Shown one piece after another: positions 1 through 8,400 of a stretch of 19,818 bases of DNA. The DNA comes from Planctomycetota bacterium (GTDB taxonomy: Bacteria > Planctomycetota > Planctomycetia > Pirellulales > Thermoguttaceae), in contig JAJYGU010000423.1 in NCBI GenBank assembly GCA_021784975.1, positions 1-19,818 of the forward strand, written 5' to 3'. The position numbers and the translations under genes were made by a program. Each line of letters opens with the position of its first letter. The stretch's first letter is position 1. The notes under the pieces were generated by a model, which was given only the letters and a program-made list of their open reading frames with translations, was not told the DNA's origin and did no database searches.

Positions 1-398
1 TGGATGACGCCGATCCCCACGGTGGCGTAGCCGGCATCGCGAAGGATCTGGCCCAGGTGCCGCTCGTCGGGGTTCAGGTCCCAGGCAAAGTTGGCGTGAG
101 TCAATCCCATCACGCCGTTGGAGTGCGGCCAGCGGCCCGTGAAGATCGAGGATCGTGACGGGCTGCAGCCGGGGGCTGTGCAAAAGCTCCGCGAAAAGCG
201 TACGCCCTCGGACGCCAACCGGTCGAGGTTCGGCGTTCGCACCGTCTTCACGCCGTAGCAGTGCAAATACTGTCCAAGGTCGTGACAGTGCACCAGCAGA
301 ATGTTGGGCCGCGGCTGGGCTGGCGGCGTCTGGGCCCCCGCAAACAACGGGGCGAGGAACGCGGGCAAGGCTAGCGCAAACCGGCATTTTGAGGGCAT
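1..398 (-). CDS. Secreted sulfatase (arylsulfatase/alkaline phosphatase superfamily), N-terminal part
   Basis: This is the first 132 codons of a sulfatase; the rest lies beyond the left edge. Residues 1-22 form a Sec-type signal peptide ending near AGA. The mature part opens with RPNILLVHCHDLG, the usual first strand and metal-binding loop, followed by TPNLDRLASEGVRF. The formylglycine motif C78-S-P-S-R82 is intact, in the context APGCSPSRSSIFTGRWPH, so type I sulfatase maturation of Cys78 is expected. The family hydrolyses sulfate esters, usually on polysaccharides, outside the cytoplasm. One oddity is that the loop reads HCHD where most members have an Asp-Asp pair, so one metal ligand differs. 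It follows the upstream Asp-box gene by 64 bp on the same strand and is probably co-transcribed. The family is certain; the substrate cannot be told. Confidence 0.9.
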   Translation of the reverse strand, partial: MPSKCRFALALPAFLAPLFAGAQTPPAQPRPNILLVHCHDLGQYLHCYGVKTVRTPNLDRLASEGVRFSRSFCTAPGCSPSRSSIFTGRWPHSNGVMGLTHANFAWDLNPDERHLGQILRDAGYATVGIGVI

Positions 399-462
399 TG
401 TGTCTCGCCTTAGTTTCGATAAAACCACTGCTTGGGCAGAGTTCGTAGTTGGTGGTGGGTGG

Positions 463-1830
463 TCACTCGTTTTCGTAAAACCATCGCAGTGGCAGAATCC
501 GCAGCATCAGCGAATTACCCCGCGGCAAACCATGGCCCGTCACGTCGTAGGTGATCACCGCGTTGTCGCCCACAAAGATCAAGCTCGCATACTCCGCCTG
601 CCGGAACGGTGTGTCGCGCAGTCCCACTTTTTCCAGGCGCCGCCCCCGTTCTTCCTGGGACAGCTTGCCCGGGGATTGCCACGGCCCGCCCTCCGCGGCT
701 GGAATATAATTGCGATCGTTCATCGATTCGAGATTGCGCCGATGCCGCCAAATACGTCCGCCATCGGACGATATCGCCGCCGTCAGTCGATGCCGCGGAA
801 GCCCCAGGCTCCACTCTTCCTGGCCAATCTGGTTCCAAATCAAAAGGAGGTCTTGGCTGTGGGGGACGCGCACCAGGCTCGTCGGGGTTTGGCTGGCAGA
901 CAAGCCGGTAGACTCCGGCCGCGTCCAGGTGCGACCGCCGTCGCGTGACTCGGTGCGATAAACAAACCCAGTAGCAGTCCGACACAACATGAGCAAGCTG
1001 CCATCGGCTCGCTCGGCAACCGACGATTCGCTCAGTTGGCCGGCCGATGCGCCGGCCTTCAAGCCAATCCGAAAGCGGCTGGGAAACCACGTCTTGCCAT
1101 CGTCATCACTCAGCAAGGGCTGAACGAATTCCGGATCTGGACTGTAGGGTGAGAGTCCATGATAGTTCGGCAGAATAAGCCGCCCGGTCGACAGCCGTTT
1201 GGCGCAATCGTTCAAGAGAACCTGCGAAGTTTCGCCGGGCAGGTTGAGTACCCGTTCTTCCGACCACGTGTCGCCCTCATCCGCCGAAGTCCGCATGATC
1301 TGTTCATTGAAGACGTTGCTCGTGTCGTCCATGTTTCCGGCCGCATATCCCGGACCTTTCTGAAATGTCGAACGCCCATAGAAGATTGCTATCGAACCAC
1401 TGCCCAGCCGCAGGAGACTTGCCGAAAGCACGTTGCCGCTGTTCGGACCGTGGGCGACGACGCGCGGTTCGGACCACGTGCGACCGCCGTCGAACGATCG
1501 CCTGGTAACGATATCGGACGGGGCGAAGTCCGACCCGCTCCCGCCGCGAAAGCGCGTGTAGGCCAGCAACAGCGAACCGTCCTTCCGTTCGACCACGGAA
1601 CCTTCGCTGTTACGCAGGTTGTTCACGCCGTCGGCGGGACAGACCAGCAATTCCAATGGCGAAGCGAGGTCCGCCGGGCGGGGTGCTCCGCTCACCGGGC
1701 CGGCAATTGATGGTTCCACTGCGGCGGCCATTCCAGCTCCGCCAAGTATCGCGGCAAGGACCAGGATCGTGCCCATTGCCTCGTACCACGCCCTAAACTG
1801 GCGGAGAATGCAACGGCTTCTGACGTTCAT
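463..1830 (-). CDS. Secreted sialidase-like (BNR/Asp-box) exo-glycosidase
   Basis: This 455-residue protein has five Asp boxes, at about residues 112 (SFDGGRTW), 182 (SADEGDTW), 241 (SDDDGKTW), 295 (SRDGGRTW) and 354 (SSDGGRIW). That pattern marks a six-bladed sialidase-type propeller. An RNSE motif at residues 73-76 stands where classical sialidases carry xRIP, so the substrate may not be sialic acid. A hydrophobic leader lies at residues 19-37. I chose the ATG at 1830 because GGGAG precedes it at good spacing and the signal peptide follows directly. The frame stays open to a GTG at 1953 that overlaps the stop of the preceding gene as GTGA, giving 496 residues, but that extra 41-residue stretch looks like non-coding leader. 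It shares its C-terminal coding sequence with a scar at 5310-5374. Context suggests a role in extracellular glycan breakdown. Confidence 0.85.
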   Translation of the reverse strand: MNVRSRCILRQFRAWYEAMGTILVLAAILGGAGMAAAVEPSIAGPVSGAPRPADLASPLELLVCPADGVNNLRNSEGSVVERKDGSLLLAYTRFRGGSGSDFAPSDIVTRRSFDGGRTWSEPRVVAHGPNSGNVLSASLLRLGSGSIAIFYGRSTFQKGPGYAAGNMDDTSNVFNEQIMRTSADEGDTWSEERVLNLPGETSQVLLNDCAKRLSTGRLILPNYHGLSPYSPDPEFVQPLLSDDDGKTWFPSRFRIGLKAGASAGQLSESSVAERADGSLLMLCRTATGFVYRTESRDGGRTWTRPESTGLSASQTPTSLVRVPHSQDLLLIWNQIGQEEWSLGLPRHRLTAAISSDGGRIWRHRRNLESMNDRNYIPAAEGGPWQSPGKLSQEERGRRLEKVGLRDTPFRQAEYASLIFVGDNAVITYDVTGHGLPRGNSLMLRILPLRWFYENE

Positions 1831-1949
1831 GAGATTGCTCCCGTTGAGATTCAGAGTTAAGCGGGTGGTGGAATATCTGTTCCGCACGGTTTCATTGCGG
1901 TTCGGGTGGATAATTCGACGGTGCAAGGAATTCATTTCCTTGAAGCTGA

Positions 1950-4292
1950 TCACTTTCCCAACTCGTCCAATTTGACCTTCAACGCCCGGACAACGTATTC
2001 GTTCATCACTGCAATCGCGCCGCGGTCGGATTGGTCGCGGGCGACGCGTGCGTACGCCTCCAGCGCGCGCCGCGCGGTCTTCATCGCAAGGCGCACGGTC
2101 TGCCGAGTTTCATCGACATAACCGGCGGCTTTCGCCGTAGCCGCCTTGTGCACCAACTCAACCGTGTCGAGGTAGCCGACCGCGAAGGCGAGCCGCCCGA
2201 CCCAGTAGTCCACGTAGGGGCGACCGGCCGCGGTTGATTTCGCCTGGGCGCGCCGCGCCGCATCAAGGGCGCGTCGGTAACACTCGCGATCCGCAACCAA
2301 ATCAGCCGGCATGGGGCCGTGCTTCCAATGATTCATCATCATTCCGGGCACCGGAAACGAGAATCCGGGGTTGTGCAACGAGAGCGATATAGTAGCGGTT
2401 TCCACTTCGCGGAAGACCTTCAGCATATCGTCGACACATCCTTCCCCGCAACAAGCGCGAACCTGGTCGCGATAGACCGCGTCTGGCGTCACGCCGTCCG
2501 CCCAGGAGGCCTTTGCCAGATACGCGACCAGCGGGTCTTGATCTTCGACGAGATAGGTGCGGGTCATGAAGCCCGCCCAGCCGGCCTTGCCTATGGCGGC
2601 CGTCAAATGGTGGATTGCGTCGGTCGCCAATTGAGGCACGACGCCGATGTTGTCGTCGACCAGGGTTTGCTGCAAGACGTTGGCCAGGTTGCTGCGGCAT
2701 CCAAGCCTATTCAACACCTCTGCCCGCCGCGCTACCAGCACGGGGGTGTAATCGATCTGATTGATGGTTTCGGAACCTGGCCCCAGCAAGCGCGGCAGCA
2801 GAGGGAACAGCTCTTCCGCCACGCCCGTGTAGATGAATTTGATGTCGGGGCGACGGGTGTGCTTCAGGACTTGGAGCGTATTGAGGAGGCGGTCGAGGAA
2901 GTACAGGTTCACGATGTCGCCTTTGACTTCCGCGACCGCGCGTTCGGGGGTGTCGTCCCATTTCCGCCGCGCGGCGGCAGCGAGGATGCCGGCAAGGGAC
3001 CAATCGCCGAGATGGTGCTTCGCTTGGAGCGTCCGCCAGGCTCGTTCATACTGGTCCACCCACTGACGAAACTCCGGCATGATCAACCCGATGGCGTCGG
3101 CCTCGGGATAGGTGTTGACCGCCGTCTGCAACACGGCGGACGTGAGCGTCGTGAGGCCGGGGTCATTTATGCCTGTCTTCGGGCCTGCCACTACGTCCAG
3201 CCCTCCCAGTTGACGCACGGGTTGCGCGCCGGTGAGCATCGGCTCGAACTCGGGAGGAAACTCGCCCAGCACGGGCGTGAGCACGCATTCCAGGCCGCGC
3301 CGGTGCGCGTGGGCGATCACCTTTTGGATGAGCCGCCGGCCTGCCGCCGCCATCGATTCGTAGCTCGCGTTGAGCGGCACGTCGGGATTCCAAAACTCCT
3401 TCGCGCTGCCAAAGAGTTGGCGACCGGCCATGTCGGGCGTGATTGGGTAGTGAAATCCAAACCACAGCCATGCCTGGCGCCGTTTGAGCTTTCCGACCTG
3501 CAAGTCAAGAAACGGCTGCCAGGGCCAGAGCACGAGATTCAGGCAGTTGAACTTGAGCTTCGCCAACTGGTCAATCAGCCGGCGGTAGTCGGCGATTCCC
3601 CAAGACTCGTGCCCCCACGCCTGTCCTCCCATGCCGCGCCACATGCGAACCGAAAAACGCGGCTCCCTGACGACGTCGATCTGGAACAGGTGCAATTCGT
3701 TCCGCCGCTGGGGCAGGACATCGCCGTGCAGGAGAAAGCGCACTCCCCATCGTTCCACCAACTCGTAAACCGCCCACAACGTGGCCGGCGGACTTCCACC
3801 GGCTACCAGCATCCCAGGATGTCCGCGGAAATCGACCCGGCGCAGGACGATGCCCTGCGGGCTCAGCTTGGGGAACGGCTTGTTGGCACAGGCCGCCCGC
3901 ACCACCGAGTTTGTGTCCGGACGGCCGACCAGGAAAAGCGGCTCCGGACCAAAAGGAACTGCAGTCCCCGGGGCCGTTTGGACGCCGAACAGCTTCCCCA
4001 AGTAATGACAAAGCTGCTGGGCGGCAAATCGCTCGCAGTCGGGGGCGTTCGCTCCCACGACTACACACGCGCCAGCTTGCGGCTCGGCTGCGAAAGCCTT
4101 TCCGCTCCAGACCAGCGTTGCAACGGCGGCGAAGCCTGCGACAAGAAAAAGAAGCGGCCGGCGTGAATACTGCACGCCGGCTGAAGAACGACCCACGTTC
4201 GGCCGTAAGCGATGAAACGGACAGTCAGGTGCTGCATCGAAGAAGTGCTTCTGTCGGCGCATCATGATGTTGAACAATTCGGCGACGCGCAC
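1950..4292 (-). CDS. Large secreted glycoside hydrolase-like protein (GH67/GH20-type N-terminal domain)
   Basis: The product is a 780-residue exported protein. A hydrophobic segment at about residues 46-66, ending GKAFAAEP, looks like a signal peptide with an unusually long basic N-region. Residues of about 70-205 resemble the alpha/beta domain found before the catalytic barrel in GH67 and GH20 enzymes (CVVVGANAPDCERFAAQQL, then a Gly-rich stretch and a WAVYELVERWGVRFL motif). A region resembling a TIM barrel follows, with KLKFNCLNLVLWPWQPF at about residues 235-252. I cannot name the catalytic acids. The start is a GTG preceded by GGAGGAG; an ATG pair at codons 10-11 lacks a ribosome-binding site. 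It lies 35 bp after the deacetylase gene and its stop sits next to the following Asp-box gene. The role is inferred to be polysaccharide hydrolysis; the exact family is uncertain. Confidence 0.7.
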   Translation of the reverse strand: MRVAELFNIMMRRQKHFFDAAPDCPFHRLRPNVGRSSAGVQYSRRPLLFLVAGFAAVATLVWSGKAFAAEPQAGACVVVGANAPDCERFAAQQLCHYLGKLFGVQTAPGTAVPFGPEPLFLVGRPDTNSVVRAACANKPFPKLSPQGIVLRRVDFRGHPGMLVAGGSPPATLWAVYELVERWGVRFLLHGDVLPQRRNELHLFQIDVVREPRFSVRMWRGMGGQAWGHESWGIADYRRLIDQLAKLKFNCLNLVLWPWQPFLDLQVGKLKRRQAWLWFGFHYPITPDMAGRQLFGSAKEFWNPDVPLNASYESMAAAGRRLIQKVIAHAHRRGLECVLTPVLGEFPPEFEPMLTGAQPVRQLGGLDVVAGPKTGINDPGLTTLTSAVLQTAVNTYPEADAIGLIMPEFRQWVDQYERAWRTLQAKHHLGDWSLAGILAAAARRKWDDTPERAVAEVKGDIVNLYFLDRLLNTLQVLKHTRRPDIKFIYTGVAEELFPLLPRLLGPGSETINQIDYTPVLVARRAEVLNRLGCRSNLANVLQQTLVDDNIGVVPQLATDAIHHLTAAIGKAGWAGFMTRTYLVEDQDPLVAYLAKASWADGVTPDAVYRDQVRACCGEGCVDDMLKVFREVETATISLSLHNPGFSFPVPGMMMNHWKHGPMPADLVADRECYRRALDAARRAQAKSTAAGRPYVDYWVGRLAFAVGYLDTVELVHKAATAKAAGYVDETRQTVRLAMKTARRALEAYARVARDQSDRGAIAVMNEYVVRALKVKLDELGK

Positions 4293-4327
4293 CAGGCTCC
4301 TCCGACCCCGAATGTGATCAGGAGTGG

Positions 4328-5146
4328 TTAGAGCCCCGGAAGCGTGGAGCTGTCAGCCGAGCGAAGATTTCGGGCCGCGGCAACGAACGCCTCGGCAACG
4401 AAAACGCCCGACTCGCGCCCCCGGAATTCCTCCGTAAACCGATCGTACTTCTCGTAAAACCTCTCCAGCTTCTCTCCGGTGTGGAGAAACAGGGCCTGCC
4501 TCTTTTTCTCACGCGTAGCGGTAATATCGACATACAGGCTCGGATAAAACCCGATGGTCTCGACGCCCGTACAGACCTCGTAAAAATAAAGCTGAAACCG
4601 TCGCTTGCATGCCAGATACGCCCGGATGGTCAGCATGGCGGCCACTTGATGGTCGGGATGGACATCGATGGGCCAGTGGGTCAGCACGATATCGGGAGCT
4701 TCGACCGACAACAATTCCTGGAACGACCGGGCGCGGGCGGAGTTCAGTTCGGTGGCGGCATCGATTTGGCCGGCGAAAACCGCCTTCGCGCCAAGGATCT
4801 TGCAGGCCGCCTCGGCCTCGGCCGTGCGAATGGCTGCCGCCTCCTCGTGCGATTTGCCGGCGATTCCGGCCTCGCCGCGTGTGAGGTAGATGTTCGTCAC
4901 ACGGTGGCCAAGTTCTGCGTACCGTGCGAGCGTGCCTCCGCAACCTTCCTCGGGATCGTCGGGATGGGCACCGACGCAGACCACGTGCCCGGGCCCTTGC
5001 AGGCTTGAGCCGAGCATAGGCTTTTCGGCCGCCTTGGCCTCATCTGACGTTGTCAATAACGGCGCCAGGGCCGCCAATCCAACGGTCGCTTGAGCGGCAA
5101 AAATGCGCCGCGACATGTTCGCCGAGTCTTCTCTAGGCATAGCCAT
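4328..5146 (-). CDS. PIG-L/LmbE family deacetylase, Tat-type leader
   Basis: This 272-residue member of the PIG-L family comprises Zn-dependent enzymes that remove N-acetyl groups from GlcNAc-type sugars. The metal-binding motif A-H-P-D-D is at residues 60-64 (GAHPDDPEEGCGG), and the second motif H163-P-D-H166 is present (THWPIDVHPDHQ). The leader MSRRIFAAQATVGLAALAPLL has a twin Arg followed by a hydrophobic stretch, which suggests Tat export. The ATG at 5146 is chosen because AGGAG lies upstream; an open frame to 5227 has no such site. In this cluster a deacetylase could act on N-acetylated sugars freed or exposed by the Asp-box and GH-like enzymes. The substrate is inference. Downstream, the large GH-like gene starts after 35 bp. 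Confidence 0.87.
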   Translation of the reverse strand: MAMPREDSANMSRRIFAAQATVGLAALAPLLTTSDEAKAAEKPMLGSSLQGPGHVVCVGAHPDDPEEGCGGTLARYAELGHRVTNIYLTRGEAGIAGKSHEEAAAIRTAEAEAACKILGAKAVFAGQIDAATELNSARARSFQELLSVEAPDIVLTHWPIDVHPDHQVAAMLTIRAYLACKRRFQLYFYEVCTGVETIGFYPSLYVDITATREKKRQALFLHTGEKLERFYEKYDRFTEEFRGRESGVFVAEAFVAAARNLRSADSSTLPGL

Positions 5147-5309
5147 GCTCTTACTCCTGCTCACAGTATCCGGCCAGTATACGCTCAAGTCGTTGCCGGC
5201 AGCAAGAAGGCGGTCAGCACGTAGCATCGCTCATGTCTTCAGGCTCCTTGACGTTGCATGACTTTCGCCGCCCCCGAGAATTCACCCCACTCCGGCTCTA
5301 GCCGTGGGC

Positions 5310-5374
5310 GGTCACTCGTTTTGGTAAAACCAGCCGACCGGCAGGATACGCCGCATCAGCGAATTACCCCGCGG
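5310..5374 (-). pseudogene. Scar of a lost sialidase-like paralogue (3' end only)
   Basis: This stretch matches 461-525, the 3' end of the other Asp-box gene, at about 56 of 65 bases by eye, including 22 identical bases in a row (5353-5374 against 504-525). Read in its own frame it encodes PRGNSLMRRILPVGWFYQNE followed by a stop at 5312-5314; the intact gene ends PRGNSLMLRILPLRWFYENE. Its upstream end is fused to the tail of the 5356-6432 gene in a different frame, which supplies that gene's present stop codon. The simplest reading is a tandem array of Asp-box genes in which a deletion joined the 3' parts of two copies. Confidence 0.75.
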
Positions 5375-6432
5375 TATCGTCCGTAGAACCATGCTGCGGG
5401 CACGATCCTGAAGTACAGTGAAACTCCTGCGCCGTAATATGTCAGCAGGGCACGATCCTGGAGCCAGGTGATCGACGGGTAGTCCCAGAAACCGTTGGGG
5501 CCCTCTTCCAGGTTGCGGAAGTGCTGCCAGGATTCGCCCTCATCCTTGGAGATCGCGCTGGTAAGCCGATTTCGCGGCCTAGTTCTTGGATCGTGATTCC
5601 AGACAGCCAAGAGATCGCCCGTGCTGGGAATGCGGCTGATCGAGACCGGCGAAGAGCTGCCGGTCAGTTGGCTGAGGCGAGGTTTGGACCACGTCAGCCC
5701 GCCGTCCTTGGATAGGCACTGGAACTGGCCGCCGGCGCCCGTGCGTATGAGCATGAGCACGCGGCCGTCCTTGAGTTCTACACAAGCCGGCTCGGCGCCC
5801 CACCCGGACGCCGGCCGAACCCGCTGGCTTTCCCGCCAGGTTTGCCCTTCATCGTCCGAGAGGTAGCAGAAGCTTTCGCCGCGCTCGTAGGCCTCCAACA
5901 AGATCCGACCGCCGGTGAGCCGAATCGAGCGGCCGTTGGTCAGCGCGATGTACCGCCTCGCGGGGCTGATCTGCAAGGCCCTGCTCCAGGTCTGCCCCTC
6001 GTCGCCCGAAGTTCGCATCATCACCCGGCAGTCGGAGTCCTCGACGTTCTTCTGGCAGTAAAACAGGGCGATGCGGCCGTCCCTGAGTCGCAAGAAATTG
6101 ACTTCCATCACGTTGCATCCGCCGTCGTTCTCGACCAGGGTGAACTTCTTGCCCCACGAGCGACCGCCGTCGTTGGAAACCTTGCCGGAGAGCCTTGCCG
6201 GGCTGTCGTCTGCCCCGGTGCCACCGTAGAAGTCGCTCCAGCCCAACAAGAGCGAGCCGTCCTTGCGCACGATGATGGCCGCCTCGCTGTTGCGCGGGTT
6301 GTTGGTCCCGAGCGGGGCCACGGCGAACTTGGAAGACCCGTTAGCTGCGTCCTTTTCGGCCGCCGCGCCCGGAGCTGCAAACAGCAGAGCTGCGAGACCT
6401 AAACCAAAGTACCTTCGCATCGAGGATCTCAT
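5356..6432 (-). CDS. Secreted sialidase-like (BNR/Asp-box) exo-glycosidase, altered C-terminus
   Basis: This 358-residue protein is paralogous to the gene at 463-1830. Asp boxes are visible at about residues 86 (SNDGGRSW), 142 (SGDEGQTW), 192 (SDDEGQTW) and 241 (SKDGGLTW), and a fifth reads SKDEGESW near residue 300. The RNSE motif is at 47-50 in place of xRIP. A clean signal peptide spans residues 1-25. The ATG at 6432 is preceded by GGAG at about 9 bases; the frame extends to an ATG at 6453 with no good ribosome-binding site. Its natural family ending (FRIVPAAWFY) is followed by GRYRGVIR, and the last residues are read out of frame from a paralogue scar, so the C-terminus was changed by a deletion. 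It starts 39 bp after the CocE-family gene, so the two are probably co-transcribed. Confidence 0.86.
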   Translation of the reverse strand: MRSSMRRYFGLGLAALLFAAPGAAAEKDAANGSSKFAVAPLGTNNPRNSEAAIIVRKDGSLLLGWSDFYGGTGADDSPARLSGKVSNDGGRSWGKKFTLVENDGGCNVMEVNFLRLRDGRIALFYCQKNVEDSDCRVMMRTSGDEGQTWSRALQISPARRYIALTNGRSIRLTGGRILLEAYERGESFCYLSDDEGQTWRESQRVRPASGWGAEPACVELKDGRVLMLIRTGAGGQFQCLSKDGGLTWSKPRLSQLTGSSSPVSISRIPSTGDLLAVWNHDPRTRPRNRLTSAISKDEGESWQHFRNLEEGPNGFWDYPSITWLQDRALLTYYGAGVSLYFRIVPAAWFYGRYRGVIR

Positions 6433-6471
6433 CTTGATAGCTCCGGTTGACATTGCCCATTGGCAGTGAAG

Positions 6472-8379
6472 TTACGGCAGCACGTGAACGGTCAGATGTG
6501 AAGCCATGGTGCGGCTGCGGTACACCCGCTCGGTAGCCTTGTGGAAATCCGACGCCTTGGCCGAATAGATGTCCACCAAGGTCTGCGGATTGCGGTCCAC
6601 CAGCGGGAACCAGGTGCTCTGCACCTGGACCATCAGGCGGTGCCCGGTGCGGAAGGTGTGGCAAACGTCGGGCATGGTGAATCGCACCGCCGCCGGCTGG
6701 TTGGGCACAAACGGCTCGGGCTTTGCAAAGCTGTTGCGGAACTTGCCCCGCATCGGCTCGCCCCGCACCAGTTGCTGATAGCCCCCCATCCGCACGCCCG
6801 TCGGGTTCGGATTGGGGTCGGGATAATCGTCCGGATAGACGTCGATCAGCTTCACAATCCAATCCGAATCGGTCCCCGAGGTCGAGACGTACAGCTCGAC
6901 CTGGATCGGGCCGGCCAGGGTGAGGTCGGCTTCCAGGGGCGCGGTTTGGTAGACCAGCACGTCGGGACGCCGGGCCGCCTGCCGCTGGTCGTCGATCATG
7001 TACTCGGGCAACATGCCGATGGCGATCTTGCTCAGAAAGGGCACCGGCCGGGCGGGATCGCTGGTGTACTGGTCGTAGTCGGGGCCGCCGTTCCCACGGG
7101 CGTCGACCTGCATCGCCAGTCGCCCGCCGGCGCTCAGAAACAGCGACTTGGCTTGGGCCTGCCGCGGCGGCCAGGCGTCGAACGATCGCCACTGGTTGAC
7201 GCCCGTCTGGAACACCCACGCCGCCGGCTGCTTGATTGGCCCTTTGCCCTTGAGGTAGAACTCGAAGAACGGCAGTTCGATCTTCTCGCGGAAAAAGACG
7301 GCGGTCTTGCTGTTGAAGGGCACCGGTCCCAGCGACTCGCCGTCGCTGTGTGACCAGCCGCCGTGGACCCACGGGCCCATGACCAGCAGGTTGGGCGTGC
7401 CGGGACTTTTGGCGCCGACCTGCTTATAGGTCTGCAGCGTGCCGAACAGGTCTTCGGCGTCGAACCAGCCGCCCACGGTCATGACCGCCGGCCGGATGTT
7501 GCGCAGCCAGGGCCGCACGTCGCGGGCTTTCCAGAAATCGTCGTAGACGCCGTGACGCATCACCTCCCGCCAGAACGGCACGCCGCCCTTGAAGTATTTG
7601 GCGTCCGCATTGGCCAGCGGTCCCATGTCGAGGAAGAACTGGTAGCCGTCGGGCGTGTCGTGTTCGAAGAGGAAGTGCGACTTCTTGATCGGTCGGGGCC
7701 GCGGACGGCCAAAGACCGCCATGAAGTTGAAAACGTGCGGCAGCATGAGCGCGCCGTTGTGGTGCCAGTCGTCGCCCATGAACCAATCCACGATCGGCGC
7801 CTGCGGCGACACCGCCTTCAAGGCCGGATGGGCATCGATCATCCCGGCCGAGGCATAGAAGCCGGGATAGGATATGCCCCACATTCCCACCTTGCCGTTG
7901 TGGTTGGGCACGTGCTTGATGAGCCAGTCGATGCTGTCGAAGGCGTCGCTGCTCTCGTCGAAATCCTTCGGGCCCTTCTTGTCCGGCTTGTGCGGCCGGA
8001 CCTCGACGAACTGGCCTTCCGACATCCACCGTCCGCGCACATCCTGGTAGGCAAAAATATATCCCGCTTTGCCGAACAAGGGCGAGGGGCCAAGGTCGGA
8101 TTTGTACTGGTCCACCCCGTAGGGCCTTACGCTATAGGGCGTCCGGCAAAAAAGGATCGGCCACCGTTGGGAGGTGTCCTTGGGCACGTAAACCGCCGTG
8201 AAGAGCCGCTTCCCGTCACGCATCGGGATGCGATACTCGTACTTGGTGTAGTGCTCCTTGACGTAAGCCAGCCCTTGAGCGGCGACTCGGCCGGAAAGCA
8301 GCGGGTGGAGGCAGGCCGCCAAGCCCACCACGCTCCACCAGAGCACACCACCTAACAGCGACCGTCGGGAATGGCTCAT
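6472..8379 (-). CDS. CocE/NonD family alpha/beta hydrolase (X-Pro dipeptidyl-peptidase S15-like), secreted
   Basis: This 635-residue protein has the S15/CocE layout: an N-terminal alpha/beta hydrolase with a helical cap and a C-terminal jelly-roll. The proposed triad is Ser170 in GISYPG, Asp307 in GGWFDAEDLFG and His339 in GPWVHGGWSHSDG. The C-terminal part has the typical LTLAGPIQVELYVSTSGTDSDWIVKLIDVYPD segment. Residues 1-35 form a leader with SRRSLLGG and a hydrophobic core ending VAAQ, so it is exported. The ATG at 8379 is preceded by GAGGAG at about 8 bases. Family members cleave esters, X-Pro peptides or acylated antibiotics; the substrate here is unknown, but sugar esters would fit the neighbours. 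It is the first gene of the minus-strand cluster, and an inverted repeat lies 22 bp upstream of its start. Confidence 0.88.
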   Translation of the reverse strand: MSHSRRSLLGGVLWWSVVGLAACLHPLLSGRVAAQGLAYVKEHYTKYEYRIPMRDGKRLFTAVYVPKDTSQRWPILFCRTPYSVRPYGVDQYKSDLGPSPLFGKAGYIFAYQDVRGRWMSEGQFVEVRPHKPDKKGPKDFDESSDAFDSIDWLIKHVPNHNGKVGMWGISYPGFYASAGMIDAHPALKAVSPQAPIVDWFMGDDWHHNGALMLPHVFNFMAVFGRPRPRPIKKSHFLFEHDTPDGYQFFLDMGPLANADAKYFKGGVPFWREVMRHGVYDDFWKARDVRPWLRNIRPAVMTVGGWFDAEDLFGTLQTYKQVGAKSPGTPNLLVMGPWVHGGWSHSDGESLGPVPFNSKTAVFFREKIELPFFEFYLKGKGPIKQPAAWVFQTGVNQWRSFDAWPPRQAQAKSLFLSAGGRLAMQVDARGNGGPDYDQYTSDPARPVPFLSKIAIGMLPEYMIDDQRQAARRPDVLVYQTAPLEADLTLAGPIQVELYVSTSGTDSDWIVKLIDVYPDDYPDPNPNPTGVRMGGYQQLVRGEPMRGKFRNSFAKPEPFVPNQPAAVRFTMPDVCHTFRTGHRLMVQVQSTWFPLVDRNPQTLVDIYSAKASDFHKATERVYRSRTMASHLTVHVLP

Positions 8380-8400
8380 CGGATGTCTCCTCTTCGGCAG

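Noticed and set aside
2319..4166. Long plus-strand open frame of 615 codons opposite the GH-like gene
   Set aside because: It lies fully antisense to a gene with a signal peptide and domain similarity, has a biased composition (many Arg, His and Gln) and no recognisable domain. It is a GC-rich shadow frame.
7363..8355. Plus-strand open frame of 330 codons opposite the CocE-like gene
   Set aside because: It is antisense to a gene with a clear catalytic triad, and its translation resembles no family. It is a shadow frame.
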